From: Pseudomonas sp. PB120
GTDB lineage: Bacteria; Pseudomonadota; Gammaproteobacteria; Pseudomonadales; Pseudomonadaceae
Assembly (NCBI RefSeq): GCF_009761815.1
Contig: NZ_RWIN01000047.1
Coordinates: 1-64,000 of the forward strand
Length of the DNA: 64,000 nt
Direction of reading: 5' to 3'
Part shown: positions 45,857-55,305 of the stretch, piece by piece
How the letters are laid out: the number at the start of each line of letters is the position of its first letter
Position numbering within the stretch: the first letter of the stretch is position 1
Notes under the pieces: generated by a model
Seen by the model: the letters and a program-made list of their open reading frames with translations, nothing else
What the model was told of the DNA's origin: nothing
Database searches by the model: none
Program-made: the position numbers and the translations under genes

Positions 45857-46362
45857 GACTTATGCACCCGTTGTACGGTGAAGGTGATGGTCGGGCTTTG
45901 CTGAACGATGTTTTCACCGTCAATGACCTGAACCGCAAGGCTGTGTGTGCCGCGATCAATGTCGACCAATTGCAGGATCGGCACGTTACTCGGCTGACCG
46001 TAGGGTTGATCGTCCAGCAACAGCCTGAACGCATGTTGCCCCTGCAAGCGTGGTTTGATCAGCACATTGACGGTAAAGGTGCCGTTATTGGCCCGTAGCG
46101 CTTCGTCGGTGGGCAGGTTGGTCAACTCCAGCACCTCGTAGACGCTGTTCGGTTGCTCACCCCTGGTGGCTTCGGTGGGCGGAGCCAAAGGCGCCTGGCG
46201 TTCAACGCTATTGAGCGGTGGCAATTCGACGGGTTGCGCCGTGACGCCGTCAGGCGGCTGGTTGGAGTAGGCGGTGTTGCCCGAGGCGTCGGTGTACTTA
46301 TAGATCTGCGCTGCGGCGGGCAGGGCAATCAACAGCAACATCAACAGAAAACCACGACCCAT
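45853..46362 (-). CDS. DUF4124-domain periplasmic protein, copy 2
   Basis: A 169-aa exported protein with signal peptide FLLMLLLIALPAAA, DUF4124 domain QIYKYTDASGNTAYSNQPP, a Pro-rich linker and the paralogous block FRLLLDDQPYGQPSNVPILQLVDIDRGTHSLAVQVID. ATG 46362 rather than the earlier frame start, because the signal peptide begins here. Transcribed before copy 1. Confidence 0.85.
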   Translation of the reverse strand: MGRGFLLMLLLIALPAAAQIYKYTDASGNTAYSNQPPDGVTAQPVELPPLNSVERQAPLAPPTEATRGEQPNSVYEVLELTNLPTDEALRANNGTFTVNVLIKPRLQGQHAFRLLLDDQPYGQPSNVPILQLVDIDRGTHSLAVQVIDGENIVQQSPTITFTVQRVHKS

Positions 46363-46476
46363 AAAATCGACCGGAAGCGAAGGCGTTGGAGTGCAGCATA
46401 GGTCAGAGCTGGCGATAGACCCAGCTGCTAAATATCTGGCCACAAGTTATTTCGGTGGCCATTAAATCGTGGGCAC

Positions 46477-46510
46477 AAAAAAGGCCTCCCGAAGGAGGCC
46501 TCTTTTTTGT
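46477..46510. terminator. Intrinsic terminator after glnA
   Basis: AAAAAAGGCCTCC / GGAGGCCTCTTTTTT hairpin flanked by A and T runs. It ends glnA on the minus strand and shields the DUF4124 genes. Confidence 0.92.
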
Positions 46511-46537
46511 CACGCCGCTCGCGCTGGCGCTACCGGA

Positions 46538-47944
46538 TCAGCAGCTGTAGTACAGCTCGTATTCCAGTGGGTGTACGAAGGTGCGTACTTTGATTTCTTC
46601 TTCGCTTTTCAGGGCGATGTAAGCGTCGATGAAGTCATCGGAGAACACGCCGCCTTTGGTCAGGAACGCACGACCTTTGTCCAGCTCTTCCAGGGCTTCT
46701 TTCAGGCTGCCGCAAACTTGTGGGATCTCTTTCGCCTCTTCAGGCGGCAGGTCGTACAGGTTTTTGTCAGCTGCGTCGCCAGGGTGAGTCTTGTTCTGGA
46801 TGCCGTCCAGGCCAGCCATTACCAGGGCAGCGAAGGCCAGGTACGGGTTGGCTGCTGGATCCGGGAAGCGGGCTTCGATACGGCGAGCGCGAGGGCTGGA
46901 CACGTAAGGAATACGGATCGAGGCGGAACGGTTGCGAGCCGAGTAGGCCAGCATGACCGGTGCTTCGAAACCTGGGACCAGACGCTTGTAGGAGTTGGTC
47001 GACGGGTTGGTGAAGCCGTTCAGTGCCTTACCGTGCTTGATGATACCGCCGATGAAGTACAGAGCGGTGTCGGACAGGCCGGCATAGCCTTCGCCAGCGA
47101 AGGTGTTCTTGCCTTCTTTGGCGATGGACAGGTGAACGTGCATACCCGAACCGTTGTCGCCGTACAGAGGCTTAGGCATGAAGGTAGCGGTGCGGCCGTA
47201 AGCAACAGCAACGTTGTGTACGCAGTACTTCAGGGTCTGAACTTCGTCAGCCTTGGCGACCAGGGTGTTGAACTTCACACCGATTTCGTTCTGGCCAGCC
47301 GTTGCCACTTCGTGGTGGTGAACTTCGATGACCAGGCCCATTTCTTCCATGGCGTTGCACATGGAGGTACGGATTTCGTGGTCGTGGTCAAACGGTGGAA
47401 CCGGGAAGTACCCGCCTTTGATGCCTGGACGGTGGCCATGGTTACCGCCTTCGACGTCCTGGTCGGACATCCACGAACCTTGCTCGGAGAAAATCTTGAA
47501 CATCGAGCCGGAGATGTCGGACTTGAACTTCACTTGGTCGAAGATGAAGAATTCTGGCTCCGGGCCAACGAATACGGTGTCGCCGATACCGGTCGACTTC
47601 AGGTATTCCTCGGCACGCTTGGCGATCGCACGTGGGTCGCGGTCGTAGCCTTGCATGGTCGACGGCTCGATGACGTCGCACACGATGATCAGCGTTGGGT
47701 CTTCGGTGAACGGGTCGAGGACGGCGGTGCTGTCGTCTGGCAGCAGGATCATGTCGGAGGCTTCGATGCCTTTCCAGCCTTCGATGGAGGAACCGTCGAA
47801 CATTTTGCCTTCTTCGAAGAAAGCGTCATCCAGCGCGTCGCGAGCCGGCATGGTCACGTGGTGCTGAGTGCCTTTGGTGTCCGTGAAGCGCAGATCAATC
47901 CACTTGACGTCATGATCTTTGATGAGTTGAACCGACTTCGACAT
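46538..47944 (-). CDS. glnA: Glutamine synthetase type I
   Basis: A 468-aa dodecameric enzyme that makes glutamine from glutamate and ammonia. Metal-binding and ATP motifs [35 protein letters not shown] and [17 protein letters not shown] are present; the adenylylation tyrosine is in [10 protein letters not shown]. Regulated by NtrC through the sigma-54 promoter at 48043-48058. The RBS GAGGACACT precedes the ATG. Confidence 0.98.
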   Translation of the reverse strand: MSKSVQLIKDHDVKWIDLRFTDTKGTQHHVTMPARDALDDAFFEEGKMFDGSSIEGWKGIEASDMILLPDDSTAVLDPFTEDPTLIIVCDVIEPSTMQGYDRDPRAIAKRAEEYLKSTGIGDTVFVGPEPEFFIFDQVKFKSDISGSMFKIFSEQGSWMSDQDVEGGNHGHRPGIKGGYFPVPPFDHDHEIRTSMCNAMEEMGLVIEVHHHEVATAGQNEIGVKFNTLVAKADEVQTLKYCVHNVAVAYGRTATFMPKPLYGDNGSGMHVHLSIAKEGKNTFAGEGYAGLSDTALYFIGGIIKHGKALNGFTNPSTNSYKRLVPGFEAPVMLAYSARNRSASIRIPYVSSPRARRIEARFPDPAANPYLAFAALVMAGLDGIQNKTHPGDAADKNLYDLPPEEAKEIPQVCGSLKEALEELDKGRAFLTKGGVFSDDFIDAYIALKSEEEIKVRTFVHPLEYELYYSC

Positions 47945-48042
47945 AGTGTCCTCCGGGTGGCTTCGGGCTTAGTAGTGGATGCCCTTAGAATGTGGGTGAT
48001 GCCGGCGCGAATACTCTGCCAAGGCAACCTGCCTCACAAGGG

Positions 48043-48058
48043 AGCAAATTGCATGCCA
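48043..48058 (-). promoter_or_regulatory. Sigma-54 promoter of glnA
   Basis: On the minus strand TGGCATGCAATTTGCT matches TGGCAC-N5-TTGC with GG and GC 10 nt apart. Transcription would start near 48033 and leave an 89-nt leader before glnA. Confidence 0.7.
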
Positions 48059-48096
48059 GTGCCCCACCATGGGTTTTGTGCCCCAATTTCACGCTA

Positions 48097-48119
48097 ATAA
48101 AGGCACAAAGCGCCTTTAT
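48097..48119. promoter_or_regulatory. 8-bp inverted repeat between glnA and thiI
   Basis: ATAAAGGC and GCCTTTAT around a 7-nt centre, about 45 bp upstream of the glnA sigma-54 site. Role unknown. Confidence 0.4.
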
Positions 48120-48161
48120 GAAGGAAATCCCGCCCTACAATGTGGCGTATAAATCCATAAA

Positions 48162-48178
48162 TGACCCGTTTTGGTGCG
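48162..48178. promoter_or_regulatory. Possible NtrC enhancer site
   Basis: On the minus strand CGCACCAAAACGGGTCA resembles the TGCACC-N5-GGTGCA NtrC consensus with one good and one poor half. It lies about 130-145 bp upstream of the predicted glnA start, a usual enhancer distance. Confidence 0.35.
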
Positions 48179-48226
48179 CGTAAAACCTTCTGCACATTAA
48201 CTGGTTAAACCTTGAGCAATTTCCGC

Positions 48227-48232
48227 TATAAT
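48227..48232 (+). promoter_or_regulatory. -10 box of thiI
   Basis: Perfect TATAAT 43 nt before the thiI start; the -35 is weak. Confidence 0.5.
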
Positions 48233-48274
48233 CCGCGCCCCCCTTTTTCGGCTGGCCCAGCGCGCGCTGTTTTC

Positions 48275-49729
48275 ATGAAACTAATCGTAAAAGTCTTTCC
48301 CGAGATCACCATCAAGAGCCGCCCGGTACGGATGCGTTTCATCCGCCAATTGGCCAAAAACATCCGCACCGTGCTCCGCGACCTGGACCCGGCCGTGGTG
48401 GTGAACGGTGTGTGGGACAATCTCGAGCTGGAAACCCGCGTCAGCGAGCCCAAAGCCCTGAAAGAGATGACCGAACGCCTGAGCTGCATGCCGGGCATCG
48501 CGCATTTCCTGCAGGTCGATGAATACCCGTTGGGTGATTTCGACGACATCGTGGCCAAGTGCAAGCAGCACTTCGGCGAAGCGCTGGCCGGGAAGATTTT
48601 TTCCGTGCGCTGCAAGCGTGCCGGCAAGCATGAATTCAGTTCGATGGACGTCGAGAAATACGTCGGCAGCCAACTGCGTCGTCAGTGTGGCGCCGCCGGA
48701 ATCTCGCTGAAAGAGCCGGAAATCGAAGTTCGCATCGAAATTCGCGACAAACGGTTGTTCGTGATTCACAGCCAGCACAACAGCATCGGCGGTTATCCGC
48801 TGGGTGCCCTGGAACAGACGCTTGTGCTGATGTCCGGCGGCTTCGATTCGACCGTTGCCGCTTACCAGATCATGCGCCGCGGGCTTATGAGCCATTTCTG
48901 CTTCTTCAATCTGGGCGGACGGGCCCATGAATTGGGCGTCATGGAAGTCGCGCATTTCATCTGGAAGAAGTACGGCAGCTCCCAACGCGTGTTATTTGTC
49001 AGTGTGCCGTTCGAGGAAGTACTGGGAGAAATTCTCGGGAAAGTCGATAACAGTCATATGGGTGTAGTTTTGAAGCGTATGATGTTGCGCGCTGCTTCCC
49101 GTATTGCCGATCGTCTCGACATCGAAGCGCTGGTCACCGGTGAAGCGATTTCGCAGGTTTCCAGCCAGACGCTGCCGAACCTGTCCGTGATCGACTGCGT
49201 GACCGACAAGCTGGTCTTGCGTCCGCTGATCGCCAGTCACAAGCAGGACATCATCGACCTGGCTAACGAAATCGGTACGGCCGACTTCGCCAAGCACATG
49301 CCGGAGTACTGCGGGGTCATCTCGGTGAACCCCAAGACCCATGCCAAGCGTCCGCGCGTTGAGCATGAAGAGAAAGAATTCGACATGGCGGTCCTTGAGC
49401 GTGCGCTCGAGAACGCCAAGCTGGTGCCAATCGATCGCGTGATCGACGAATTGGGCCAGGACTTGCAGATCGAAGAAGTCAGCGAAGCACTGGCGGGCCA
49501 GATCATTATCGACATCCGTCACCCGGATGCCGCTGAAGACGACCCGATGGAACTCGCTGGCATTGAGGTACAGACGATGCCGTTTTATGCACTGAACGCT
49601 CGTTTCAAGGAACTGGACCCTACTCGCCAGTACCTGCTGTATTGCGACAAAGGCGTGATGAGTCGCCTGCATGCCCACCATTTGCTCAGTGAGGGGCATG
49701 CCAATGTGCGCGTTTATCGACCGAGCTAA
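48275..49729 (+). CDS. thiI: tRNA sulfurtransferase ThiI with rhodanese domain
   Basis: A 484-aa enzyme that puts 4-thiouridine into tRNA and supplies sulfur for thiamine synthesis. N-terminal THUMP region, PP-loop [16 protein letters not shown], the conserved EYCGVIS cysteine, and a C-terminal rhodanese domain with active-site Cys in [15 protein letters not shown] 48275 chosen; the frame is open 21 codons further up, but this part overlaps the -10 region. Confidence 0.96.
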   Translation: MKLIVKVFPEITIKSRPVRMRFIRQLAKNIRTVLRDLDPAVVVNGVWDNLELETRVSEPKALKEMTERLSCMPGIAHFLQVDEYPLGDFDDIVAKCKQHFGEALAGKIFSVRCKRAGKHEFSSMDVEKYVGSQLRRQCGAAGISLKEPEIEVRIEIRDKRLFVIHSQHNSIGGYPLGALEQTLVLMSGGFDSTVAAYQIMRRGLMSHFCFFNLGGRAHELGVMEVAHFIWKKYGSSQRVLFVSVPFEEVLGEILGKVDNSHMGVVLKRMMLRAASRIADRLDIEALVTGEAISQVSSQTLPNLSVIDCVTDKLVLRPLIASHKQDIIDLANEIGTADFAKHMPEYCGVISVNPKTHAKRPRVEHEEKEFDMAVLERALENAKLVPIDRVIDELGQDLQIEEVSEALAGQIIIDIRHPDAAEDDPMELAGIEVQTMPFYALNARFKELDPTRQYLLYCDKGVMSRLHAHHLLSEGHANVRVYRPS

Positions 49730-49868
49730 GTGCCCGGGGCTGTTTGCCTGTGGCTTGCGTCACCGGCCCCCCGATGCCGCCGTCAAGCTGTAACGGCTTT
49801 CACGGACGCTACTGTTAATCGCTGCCAAGACTTGTCAGCACACCGAATCCTCTGATCGAGATACACAA

Positions 49869-51689
49869 GTGATCGAAAATCTACGCAACATCGCCATCAT
49901 TGCTCACGTTGACCATGGTAAAACCACCCTGGTAGACAAACTCCTGCGTCAATCCGGCACCCTGGAGCGCAACGAGCTCAACGACGAGCGCGTGATGGAC
50001 TCCAACGACCAGGAAAAAGAGCGCGGTATTACCATCCTGGCAAAAAACACCGCTATCAACTGGAACGGCTACCACATCAACATCGTGGACACCCCGGGCC
50101 ACGCCGACTTCGGCGGCGAAGTTGAACGTGTAATGTCGATGGTTGACTCCGTTCTGCTGCTGGTTGACGCTCAAGACGGCCCTATGCCGCAAACCCGTTT
50201 CGTGACCAAGAAGGCTTTCGAAGCCGGCCTGCGTCCGATCGTGTGCATCAACAAGGTTGACCGTCCAGGCGCTCGTCCGGACTGGGTTCTGGACCAGATC
50301 TTCGACCTGTTCGACAACCTGGGTGCCACCGAAGAACAGCTGGACTTCAAAGTCGTCTACGCCTCGGCCCTGAACGGCATTGCCGGTCTGGATCACACCG
50401 ACATGGCTGAAGACATGACCCCGCTGTACCAGTCGATCGTCGACAACGTGCCAGCTCCAAAAGTTGACCGTGAAGGCCCGTTCCAGATGCAAATCTCGGC
50501 ACTGGACTACAACAGCTTCCTGGGTGTTATCGGCGTTGGTCGTATCGCTCGTGGTAGCGTCAAGCCGAACACTCCGGTTGTGGCTATCGGCGCCGACGGC
50601 AAGAAGCGTAACGGTCGTATCCTGAAGCTGATGGGTCACCACGGTCTGCACCGCATCGACGTTGAAGAAGCTTTCGCCGGCGACATCGTGTGCGTGAGCG
50701 GTATGGACTCCCTGTTCATCTCCGACACTCTGTGCCAGCCGGACAACGTCGAGGCAATGAAGCCTCTGACCGTTGACGAGCCAACCGTTTCCATGACGTT
50801 CCAGGTAAACGACTCGCCTTTCTGCGGTAAAGAAGGCAAGTTCGTGACCTCCCGTAACATCAAGGAGCGTCTGGACAAAGAGCTGCTGTACAACGTTGCA
50901 CTGCGCGTTGAAGAAGGCGACTCGGCTGACAAGTTCAAGGTCTCCGGTCGTGGCGAGCTGCACCTCTCGGTACTGATCGAAACCATGCGTCGCGAAGGCT
51001 TCGAAATGGGCGTTGGTCGTCCTGAAGTGATCATCCGTCAAGTTGACGGCGTGAAGCAGGAACCGTTCGAAAACGTAACCATCGACACCCCTGAAGAATC
51101 CCAGGGCAAGGTCATGGAAGAGATGGGCCTGCGTAAAGGCGACCTGACCAACATGGTGCCGGATGGCAAAGGCCGTGTTCGTCTGGAGTACAACATCCCT
51201 GCTCGCGGCCTGATTGGTTTCCGTAACCAGTTCCTGACCCTGACCAACGGTGCTGGCATCCTGACCTCGATCTTCGATCGCTACGACACCATGAAGTCCG
51301 GCGACATGTCCGGCCGTCAGAACGGTGTTCTGGTATCGGTAGAAACCGGCAAGGCACTGACCTACTCCCTGGAAACCCTGCAGGCGCGTGGCAAGCTGTT
51401 CGTTGAACACGGTCAAGAGATCTACAACGGTCAGATCGTTGGTCTGAACAGCCGTGACAACGACATGGGCGTCAACCCAACCAAAGGCAAGAAGCTCGAC
51501 AACATGCGTGCTTCGGGTAAAGACGAAACCATCGCCCTGGTTCCACCTGTTCGCTTCACCCTGGAACAGGCTCTGGAATTCATCCAGGACGACGAGCTGT
51601 GCGAAGTGACTCCTAAGTCGATCCGTCTGCGTAAGAAGATCCTGGACGAAGGCGAGCGTACCCGCGCTGCCAAGAAAGCCAAGAACTGA
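49869..51689 (+). CDS. typA: Translational GTPase TypA/BipA
   Basis: A 606-aa ribosome-associated GTPase. G1 is [10 protein letters not shown]3 [13 protein letters not shown]4 NKVDRPGA; domain II and the EF-G-like domain III follow, then the TypA-specific C-terminus. Start is GTG 49869. It functions in ribosome assembly at low temperature and stress. A strong terminator follows at 51707-51742. Confidence 0.97.
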   Translation: MIENLRNIAIIAHVDHGKTTLVDKLLRQSGTLERNELNDERVMDSNDQEKERGITILAKNTAINWNGYHINIVDTPGHADFGGEVERVMSMVDSVLLLVDAQDGPMPQTRFVTKKAFEAGLRPIVCINKVDRPGARPDWVLDQIFDLFDNLGATEEQLDFKVVYASALNGIAGLDHTDMAEDMTPLYQSIVDNVPAPKVDREGPFQMQISALDYNSFLGVIGVGRIARGSVKPNTPVVAIGADGKKRNGRILKLMGHHGLHRIDVEEAFAGDIVCVSGMDSLFISDTLCQPDNVEAMKPLTVDEPTVSMTFQVNDSPFCGKEGKFVTSRNIKERLDKELLYNVALRVEEGDSADKFKVSGRGELHLSVLIETMRREGFEMGVGRPEVIIRQVDGVKQEPFENVTIDTPEESQGKVMEEMGLRKGDLTNMVPDGKGRVRLEYNIPARGLIGFRNQFLTLTNGAGILTSIFDRYDTMKSGDMSGRQNGVLVSVETGKALTYSLETLQARGKLFVEHGQEIYNGQIVGLNSRDNDMGVNPTKGKKLDNMRASGKDETIALVPPVRFTLEQALEFIQDDELCEVTPKSIRLRKKILDEGERTRAAKKAKN

Positions 51690-51706
51690 GTTAACTCAGG
51701 CTGAAT

Positions 51707-51742
51707 GAAAACGCCCCCGGTCGAAAGGCCGGGGGCGTTTTT
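51707..51742 (+). terminator. Intrinsic terminator after typA
   Basis: AAAACGCCCCCGG / CCGGGGGCGTTTTT with a TCGAAAGG-type loop. Confidence 0.92.
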
Positions 51743-51754
51743 GTTTGTCTGGCT

Positions 51755-51880
51755 GTAGCAGCTGTCGAGCCCCGGCGAGGCTGCGTTCGATTGCGCAGCA
51801 GTCGCGAAATCGATTGCTGCAATGCATCATTTCAGATGTGTACGCCGAACGCAGCCTCGCTGGAGCTCGACAGCTGCTAC
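51755..51880. repeat. Long inverted repeat element (non-REP)
   Basis: 35-bp arms (51755-51789 and 51846-51880) match at 33 positions, starting GTAGCAGCTGTCGAGC and ending GCGAGGCTGCGTTCG, around a 56-nt spacer. The sequence is unrelated to the REP family of the window. It resembles a small non-autonomous mobile or hairpin element. Confidence 0.75.
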
Positions 51881-51895
51881 GGGGAGTTGGAGGCT

Positions 51896-52339
51896 TTAGA
51901 ACTTCTCAAGGGGGCGACGACTGCTGCTGGTCTCGCGCGCCACTTCTTTGGGCTTATAAGCGCAATACCCTGGCCGTGGGCCGATTTTCGGGTGATTGCG
52001 GCAAGTATCCGGGCGCTTTTCATAAATAGTGCACAGACGGCTCTTACGATCCAGGTACAGGCAATCGTTGTTGCTCATGCGCTGGAGGGTAAAGATCTCG
52101 GATTTCTGGTTATAGCGCTCGACGATCCCTTCCTTCTGCAGGCGCTTGGCAATGTTCTTCGCCGGCTCGCCGCGTTCGAATTCATCGACGACACCGATGC
52201 GGATCAGGTCCTTGATCTTGGCTTCGACCGGCAAGGTGCAGCAGCTGGACACGCAGGAACCGCACATCGGGGCGGAGTACTTGGCCCAGGTGTCGAGGCG
52301 ATCGATCTCTGCGGCGGCGATCAGGTTGGACTTCATCAT
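51896..52339 (-). CDS. YkgJ-family cysteine cluster protein
   Basis: A 147-aa cytosolic protein. The metal site begins MCGSCVSSCCTLPVEAK and continues with CLYLD...LCTIYEKRPDTCRNHP, the YkgJ/UPF0153 zinc-or-iron cluster pattern. The C-terminus is basic and Ser-rich. Two ATGs follow each other at 52337-52339 and 52334-52336; the first is annotated. Function unknown, probably metal binding. Confidence 0.88.
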   Translation of the reverse strand: MMKSNLIAAAEIDRLDTWAKYSAPMCGSCVSSCCTLPVEAKIKDLIRIGVVDEFERGEPAKNIAKRLQKEGIVERYNQKSEIFTLQRMSNNDCLYLDRKSRLCTIYEKRPDTCRNHPKIGPRPGYCAYKPKEVARETSSSRRPLEKF

Positions 52340-52583
52340 CGGTTGTTACCAGCGTGCATCAGGGCGCGCGATCATACCGGGACTGGTGGATTTTTGAACA
52401 ACCTTTCGCCAGATTTTTTTGTTTCTCGCCAAAAAACGCTCGGGTTCCGGCACGGCACCTGCATTGATTCAGCTTTACGACAAGGTAATGCCGGCCTAAC
52501 AGGAAATAGTGCCGAACCAGAGCCCCGACCGCCTGTCAGACCGTCTAGGCTCAGACAATTCCAGCTCGCTCGAGGTCTTATCG

Positions 52584-55034
52584 ATGACTCAAGAACCACT
52601 TGTTCGCGAAGCAGAGGTGGCCGCATTCCGCGACGCCGTCTTGACCAAACTCACCTACGCGGTGGGCAAAGACCCGGATCACGCCTTCGACCACGACTGG
52701 TTCGAAGCGATTGCCTTGGCCGCGCGCGACCACATGGTCGAGCACTGGATGGATCACACCCGGCAGATCTATCGCAAAGGTCAGAAACGGGTTTACTACC
52801 TCTCCCTGGAATTTCTCATCGGCAGGCTGCTCTACGACAGCTTGAGCAATCTTGGCCTGCTCGACGTCGCTCGTGAAGCTCTGACTGAACTCGGTGTCGA
52901 CCTGGAACGCATCCGCTTGCTGGAACCCGACGCGGCGCTGGGCAATGGCGGCCTCGGTCGCCTGGCCGCGTGCTTCATGGAAAGCATGTCGACCCTCGGC
53001 ATCGCCGGGCACGGCTACGGCATTCGTTATGAGCATGGCTTGTTCCGCCAGGCCATTGTCGATGGCTGGCAGCAGGAGCAGACCGAACACTGGCTGGACT
53101 TCGGCAACCCTTGGGAATTCGAACGGCCAGAGGTTGTTTACCCGATCGGTTTCGGCGGCAGCGTCGAAACCGTGACCGATGACACCGGCAAGTCCAAGCA
53201 GGTCTGGACCCCGGCGGAAACTGTACGGGCAATTGCCTACGACACGCCGGTGGTCGGCTGGCGCGGGGCGAGCGTCAACACGCTGCGCCTGTGGCGCGCA
53301 CGGGCCATGGAAGATTTGCACCTGGAGCGTTTCAACGCCGGCGACCACTTGGGCGCCGTGGCCGAAGTGGCCCGCGCTGAAAGTATTTCCCGTGTGCTGT
53401 ACCCGGCCGACAGCACCGAAGCCGGCCAGGAACTGCGCCTGCGCCAGGAATATTTCTTCGTCGCCGCGTCCTTGCAGGATTTGCTCCGCCGCCATCGCAA
53501 CATGCACACCTCGGTGCTGACCCTGGGCGATCATGCGGCGATCCAGCTCAACGACACCCACCCCTCGATTGCCGTGGCCGAGCTGATGCGTCAACTGGTC
53601 GACGTCTATGATGTGGCGTGGGATGCGGCATGGCAGGTGACGGTCGACACGCTGTCGTACACCAACCACACGCTGTTGCCTGAAGCCTTGGAAACCTGGC
53701 CGGTCGGCTTGATGGAGCGGATGCTGCCGCGGCACATGCAGATCATTTACCTGATCAACGCCCAGCACATCGATTCCTTGCGCGCCAAGGGCATTCACGA
53801 TTTCGACGTGTTGCGCGCGGTGTCGCTGATCGAGGAAGACAATGGCCGTCGCGTGCGCATGGGTAACCTCGCATTTCTGGGGTCGCACAGCGTTAACGGC
53901 GTGTCCGGGCTGCATACGCAACTGATGCGCAAGACCGTGTTCTCCGAACTGCACAAACTCTACCCGGACCGGATCAACAACAAGACCAACGGCATCACCT
54001 TCCGCCGCTGGCTCTACCAGGCCAACCCTGAACTGACCTCGATGATGGTCGATGCGCTCGGGCCTGAGTTGCTCGACAGTGCGGAAACGCGCTTGCTCGA
54101 ACTCGAGCCGTTCGCCGAGAAGCCGGCGTTCCGCAAGGCATTTGCCGAGCAGCGCCTGCACAGTAAAAAGGCGCTGGCGTACATCATCCACGAGCGTCTC
54201 GGGGTGGCGGTCAACCCGGCGGCGATGTTCGACGTGCAGGTCAAGCGAATCCACGAATACAAACGGCAGCTGCTTAACCTGCTGCACACCGTGGCGCTGT
54301 ATCAGGCGATTCGGGCCGAGCCGGAAATCGACTGGGTACCTCGGGTAAAAATCTTCGCCGGCAAGGCGGCGGCCAGTTATCACCAGGCCAAGTTGATCAT
54401 CAAGCTCACCAACGATATCGCCCGCGTAGTGAACAACGACCCGACTGTTCGCGGCTTGCTGAAAGTGGTGTTCCTGCCCAACTACAACGTCAGCCTGGCG
54501 GAGAGCATCATTCCGGCGGCGGATTTGTCGGAGCAGATTTCCACCGCCGGCTTCGAAGCCTCGGGCACCAGTAACATGAAGTTCGGCCTCAATGGTGCGT
54601 TGACCATCGGCACCCTGGACGGCGCCAACGTGGAAATGTGCGAGCGGATCGGTGCCGAGCACATGTTCATCTTCGGCCTGAGCGCGCAGCAGGTTGAAGC
54701 ACGCAAGCAGAACCACGAGTTCAATGCCATGCCGGACATTGCCGCTTCCCATCGCCTGAATGACGTGTTGCAAGCGATTCGCGGCGGGGTGTTCTCGCCG
54801 GATGATCCGTCCCGCTACGCGAGCTTCATCGACTCGCTGATCGACTACGACCGCTTCCTGGTCTGCGCCGACTTTGACTCGTATTGGGAGGCGCAGATGC
54901 GCGTTGAAGCCCACTGGCACGACTCGCAAGCGTGGTGGCGTTCGGCAGTATTGAACACGGCGCGCATGGGCTGGTTCTCTTCGGACCGGACGATTCGCGA
55001 GTACGCCACGGATATCTGGAAGGCGTTGGAGTAA
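52584..55034 (+). CDS. glgP: Glycogen/starch phosphorylase
   Basis: An 816-aa PLP enzyme that phosphorolyses glycogen to glucose 1-phosphate. Length and motifs fit: YYLSLEFLIGRLL, ALGNGGLGRLAACFMES, QLNDTHPSIAVAELMR, KTNGITFRRWL, and the PLP-lysine region EASGTSNMKFGLNGALTIGTLDG. The ATG at 52584 follows CGAGGTCTTATCG; 25 extra codons in the longer frame look non-coding. Monocistronic. Confidence 0.96.
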   Translation: MTQEPLVREAEVAAFRDAVLTKLTYAVGKDPDHAFDHDWFEAIALAARDHMVEHWMDHTRQIYRKGQKRVYYLSLEFLIGRLLYDSLSNLGLLDVAREALTELGVDLERIRLLEPDAALGNGGLGRLAACFMESMSTLGIAGHGYGIRYEHGLFRQAIVDGWQQEQTEHWLDFGNPWEFERPEVVYPIGFGGSVETVTDDTGKSKQVWTPAETVRAIAYDTPVVGWRGASVNTLRLWRARAMEDLHLERFNAGDHLGAVAEVARAESISRVLYPADSTEAGQELRLRQEYFFVAASLQDLLRRHRNMHTSVLTLGDHAAIQLNDTHPSIAVAELMRQLVDVYDVAWDAAWQVTVDTLSYTNHTLLPEALETWPVGLMERMLPRHMQIIYLINAQHIDSLRAKGIHDFDVLRAVSLIEEDNGRRVRMGNLAFLGSHSVNGVSGLHTQLMRKTVFSELHKLYPDRINNKTNGITFRRWLYQANPELTSMMVDALGPELLDSAETRLLELEPFAEKPAFRKAFAEQRLHSKKALAYIIHERLGVAVNPAAMFDVQVKRIHEYKRQLLNLLHTVALYQAIRAEPEIDWVPRVKIFAGKAAASYHQAKLIIKLTNDIARVVNNDPTVRGLLKVVFLPNYNVSLAESIIPAADLSEQISTAGFEASGTSNMKFGLNGALTIGTLDGANVEMCERIGAEHMFIFGLSAQQVEARKQNHEFNAMPDIAASHRLNDVLQAIRGGVFSPDDPSRYASFIDSLIDYDRFLVCADFDSYWEAQMRVEAHWHDSQAWWRSAVLNTARMGWFSSDRTIREYATDIWKALE

Positions 55035-55129
55035 CTTTTCACAATAATCGCGTGCAAGGCCCAACGGTTGTTGGGCCTGATCGATATACTAAGCGCCGGT
55101 TACGCCGGGCGTCCTGTGTGGCAATCCAT

Positions 55130-55217
55130 GTGGGAGCGAGCCTGCTAGCGATAGCGGTCTGACATTCAGCATCAATGCTGAATGTCAGGTCCTCATCGCG
55201 AGCAGGCTCGCTCCCAC
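55130..55217. repeat. REP pair with perfect nested palindromic spacer
   Basis: REP arms GTGGGAGCGAGCCTGCT / AGCAGGCTCGCTCCCAC enclose a spacer in which CTGACATTCAGCAT (55159-55172) and ATGCTGAATGTCAG (55175-55188) pair perfectly over 14 bp with a 2-nt loop. The whole 88 nt is one nested hairpin. Confidence 0.92.
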
Positions 55218-55305
55218 AGGTTTGTGTGGTTTCACACTAAACTCAGCCAGATGCTGTTTTTGCCCGGATTCGCCCCCACTGCGGGGCCGCTTAGGGATAT
55301 CGACC

